In this document: in pieces, positions 39,249-40,009 of the stretch
Layout of the letters: each line of letters opens with the position of its first letter
Position numbering within the stretch: position 1 is the stretch's first letter
Made by a program: the position numbers and the translations under genes
Notes under the pieces: model-generated
The model's input: only the letters and a program-made list of their open reading frames with translations
What the model was told of the DNA's origin: nothing
Database searches by the model: none
Source of the DNA: Lachnospiraceae bacterium
Lineage (GTDB): Bacteria > Bacillota_A > Clostridia > Lachnospirales > Lachnospiraceae
Reading direction: 5' to 3'
Length of the DNA: 40,009 nt
NCBI GenBank assembly: GCA_024684065.1
Contig: JAIKXO010000159.1
Location: 1 to 40,009, forward strand

Positions 39249-40009
39249 ATGGGAAGAGGAAGGATGTTCAGGACGGCAATTGCCTTTGCCGTGTCGTTTG
39301 GCATGTTTTTGTGCGCATTTCCGGTTTCTGCCTTCGGGGCGAAGCTGGAAAAGGAGGAGGAGCCGGAGGTTAAGAGGGTAGTCGAGGCAGAGACTGTCGG
39401 AGAGATGATGAGCGCCCTTGCAGACAACGTGACCATAGTCTTAAAACCCGGAACCTATAATATCACCGAATACATCGAAAGCCTTGAAAGCTACGGGCGC
39501 TGGGAGGATGAGGGAGAGGACTTCCCGGGCGTATACGTAAATGAGGTATTTGACGGCCTGGAGCTTATAATCAACGGATATTACAATATTTCCATCGTTT
39601 CCGAGGATAAGGATGATCCGGCGGAGATCGTCATAGAGCCCCGGTATGCTGACGTTCTGTCATTTAAGGAATGCTACAACATCCTGATCGATTCCGTATC
39701 CTTAGGCCATACTCCCGAACAGGGGAGCTGCGCGGGAGATGTGCTGAACCTTGAATATTGTGACAATGTTGTTATTTCGGACAGTGAGCTGTACGGCTGC
39801 GGCACCTACGCGTTCAACATCAGTCACAGCAGCGATATTTCGGCGCTTAACTGTGATATACATGACTGTACCTATGGCTGTGCGGAAGTCAGTTCCGCGA
39901 ATGATCTTGTGTTTACGCGCTGTGACTTTCATGATTGCAAAGAATATTCGATGTTTGAGCTGTATAACGGGACAATGGATTTCATAGGCTGTGATTTCAG
40001 GAATCTTGA
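39249..40009 (+). CDS. Secreted right-handed beta-helix protein (3' end outside window)
   Basis: The frame opens at ATG 39249 (AAGGAGG 6-8 nt upstream) and stays open for 253 codons to the edge, so the gene is truncated by the window. The first 30 residues are a signal peptide (basic start, then TAIAFAVSFGMFLCAF, cleavage likely after PVSAFGA). An acidic linker follows. From about residue 60 the sequence VTIVLKPGTYNI resembles the opening of pectate-lyase-type parallel beta-helix proteins, and then repeating strands such as CYNILIDSVSLG, CDNVVISDSELYGC, SSDISALNCDIHDC, ANDLVFTRCDFHDC and GTMDFIGCDFRN define beta-helix coils of about 22-24 residues. It may be a polysaccharide lyase, a binding protein or a structural surface protein. 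No catalytic residues can be assigned. Confidence 0.8.
   Translation, partial: MGRGRMFRTAIAFAVSFGMFLCAFPVSAFGAKLEKEEEPEVKRVVEAETVGEMMSALADNVTIVLKPGTYNITEYIESLESYGRWEDEGEDFPGVYVNEVFDGLELIINGYYNISIVSEDKDDPAEIVIEPRYADVLSFKECYNILIDSVSLGHTPEQGSCAGDVLNLEYCDNVVISDSELYGCGTYAFNISHSSDISALNCDIHDCTYGCAEVSSANDLVFTRCDFHDCKEYSMFELYNGTMDFIGCDFRNL

Overview
The window looks like a chromosomal segment from an anaerobic Clostridia member, most likely Lachnospiraceae-like. The signs are moderate G+C, strong AGGAGG ribosome binding sites, a ClpS-ClpA pair, a BMP-type nucleoside importer and an EF2568/YqeB/YqeC-type selenium system. The assignment rests on gene content and style, not on a database search. No rRNA, tRNA, CRISPR array or complete insertion sequence is visible.

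The dominant theme, from about 1.4 to 33 kb, is a purine-catabolism locus built around the labile-selenium cofactor of selenium-dependent molybdenum hydroxylases (SDMH). The selenium and molybdenum handling genes are a short ModE-like regulator (1409-1762, -), a DUF3343 putative Se/S carrier, yqeC, yqeB, selD, a YedE-type selenium transporter, the YedF/TusA-like carrier, the MocA-type cytidylyltransferase, two EF2568-type cysteine desulfurase/selenocysteine-lyase paralogues and an XdhC/CoxI maturation factor. The catalytic genes are a fused selenium-dependent xanthine dehydrogenase (2Fe-2S plus Mo domains), a second three-subunit xanthine dehydrogenase (xdhA-xdhB-xdhC), adenine deaminase, guanine deaminase and a PreA-like flavin/Fe-S reductase. 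A lipoprotein, ATPase and two permeases (7.5-12.4 kb) should import nucleosides or purines. Inferred flow: import, deamination of adenine and guanine to hypoxanthine and xanthine, oxidation by the two hydroxylases carrying SelD-derived selenium, with the PreA-like enzyme as a possible reductive step or electron exit.

Layout: 0-1 kb, an AT-rich JAB-protein/hypothetical pair (-). 1.4-5.5 kb, ModE-like regulator and the selenium operon. 5.6-7.2 kb, a membrane diguanylate cyclase (-). 7.5-12.4 kb, the nucleoside ABC importer. 12.7-14.2 kb, yedE-yedF. 14.5-21.9 kb, the two xanthine dehydrogenases with mocA between them. 21.9-24.9 kb, desulfurase and adenine deaminase (-). 25.2-28.3 kb, guanine deaminase, XdhC-type factor, cupin. 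28.4-29.3 kb, cysteine synthase-like (-). 29.6-33.9 kb, PreA-like, second desulfurase, a 95-residue unknown and a sugar-isomerase-like protein. 34-36 kb, AEC transporter and K+ channel (-). 36.3-38.9 kb, clpS-clpA. 39.2 kb to the edge, the start of a secreted beta-helix protein.

The non-coding DNA is unusually structured. A ~65-nt two-hairpin element ending in a ribosome binding site occurs four times just upstream of genes. A ~36-bp palindrome occurs three times, also upstream of genes. A shared promoter-plus-hairpin leader precedes the selenium-dependent xanthine dehydrogenase and the PreA-like gene. Four hairpins in a row separate yqeB from selD. These shared leaders, a PreA carrying a PreT-like Fe-S domain but no flavoprotein part, and the XdhC-type factor with its CoxI domain at the C-terminus are the points most worth a second look.
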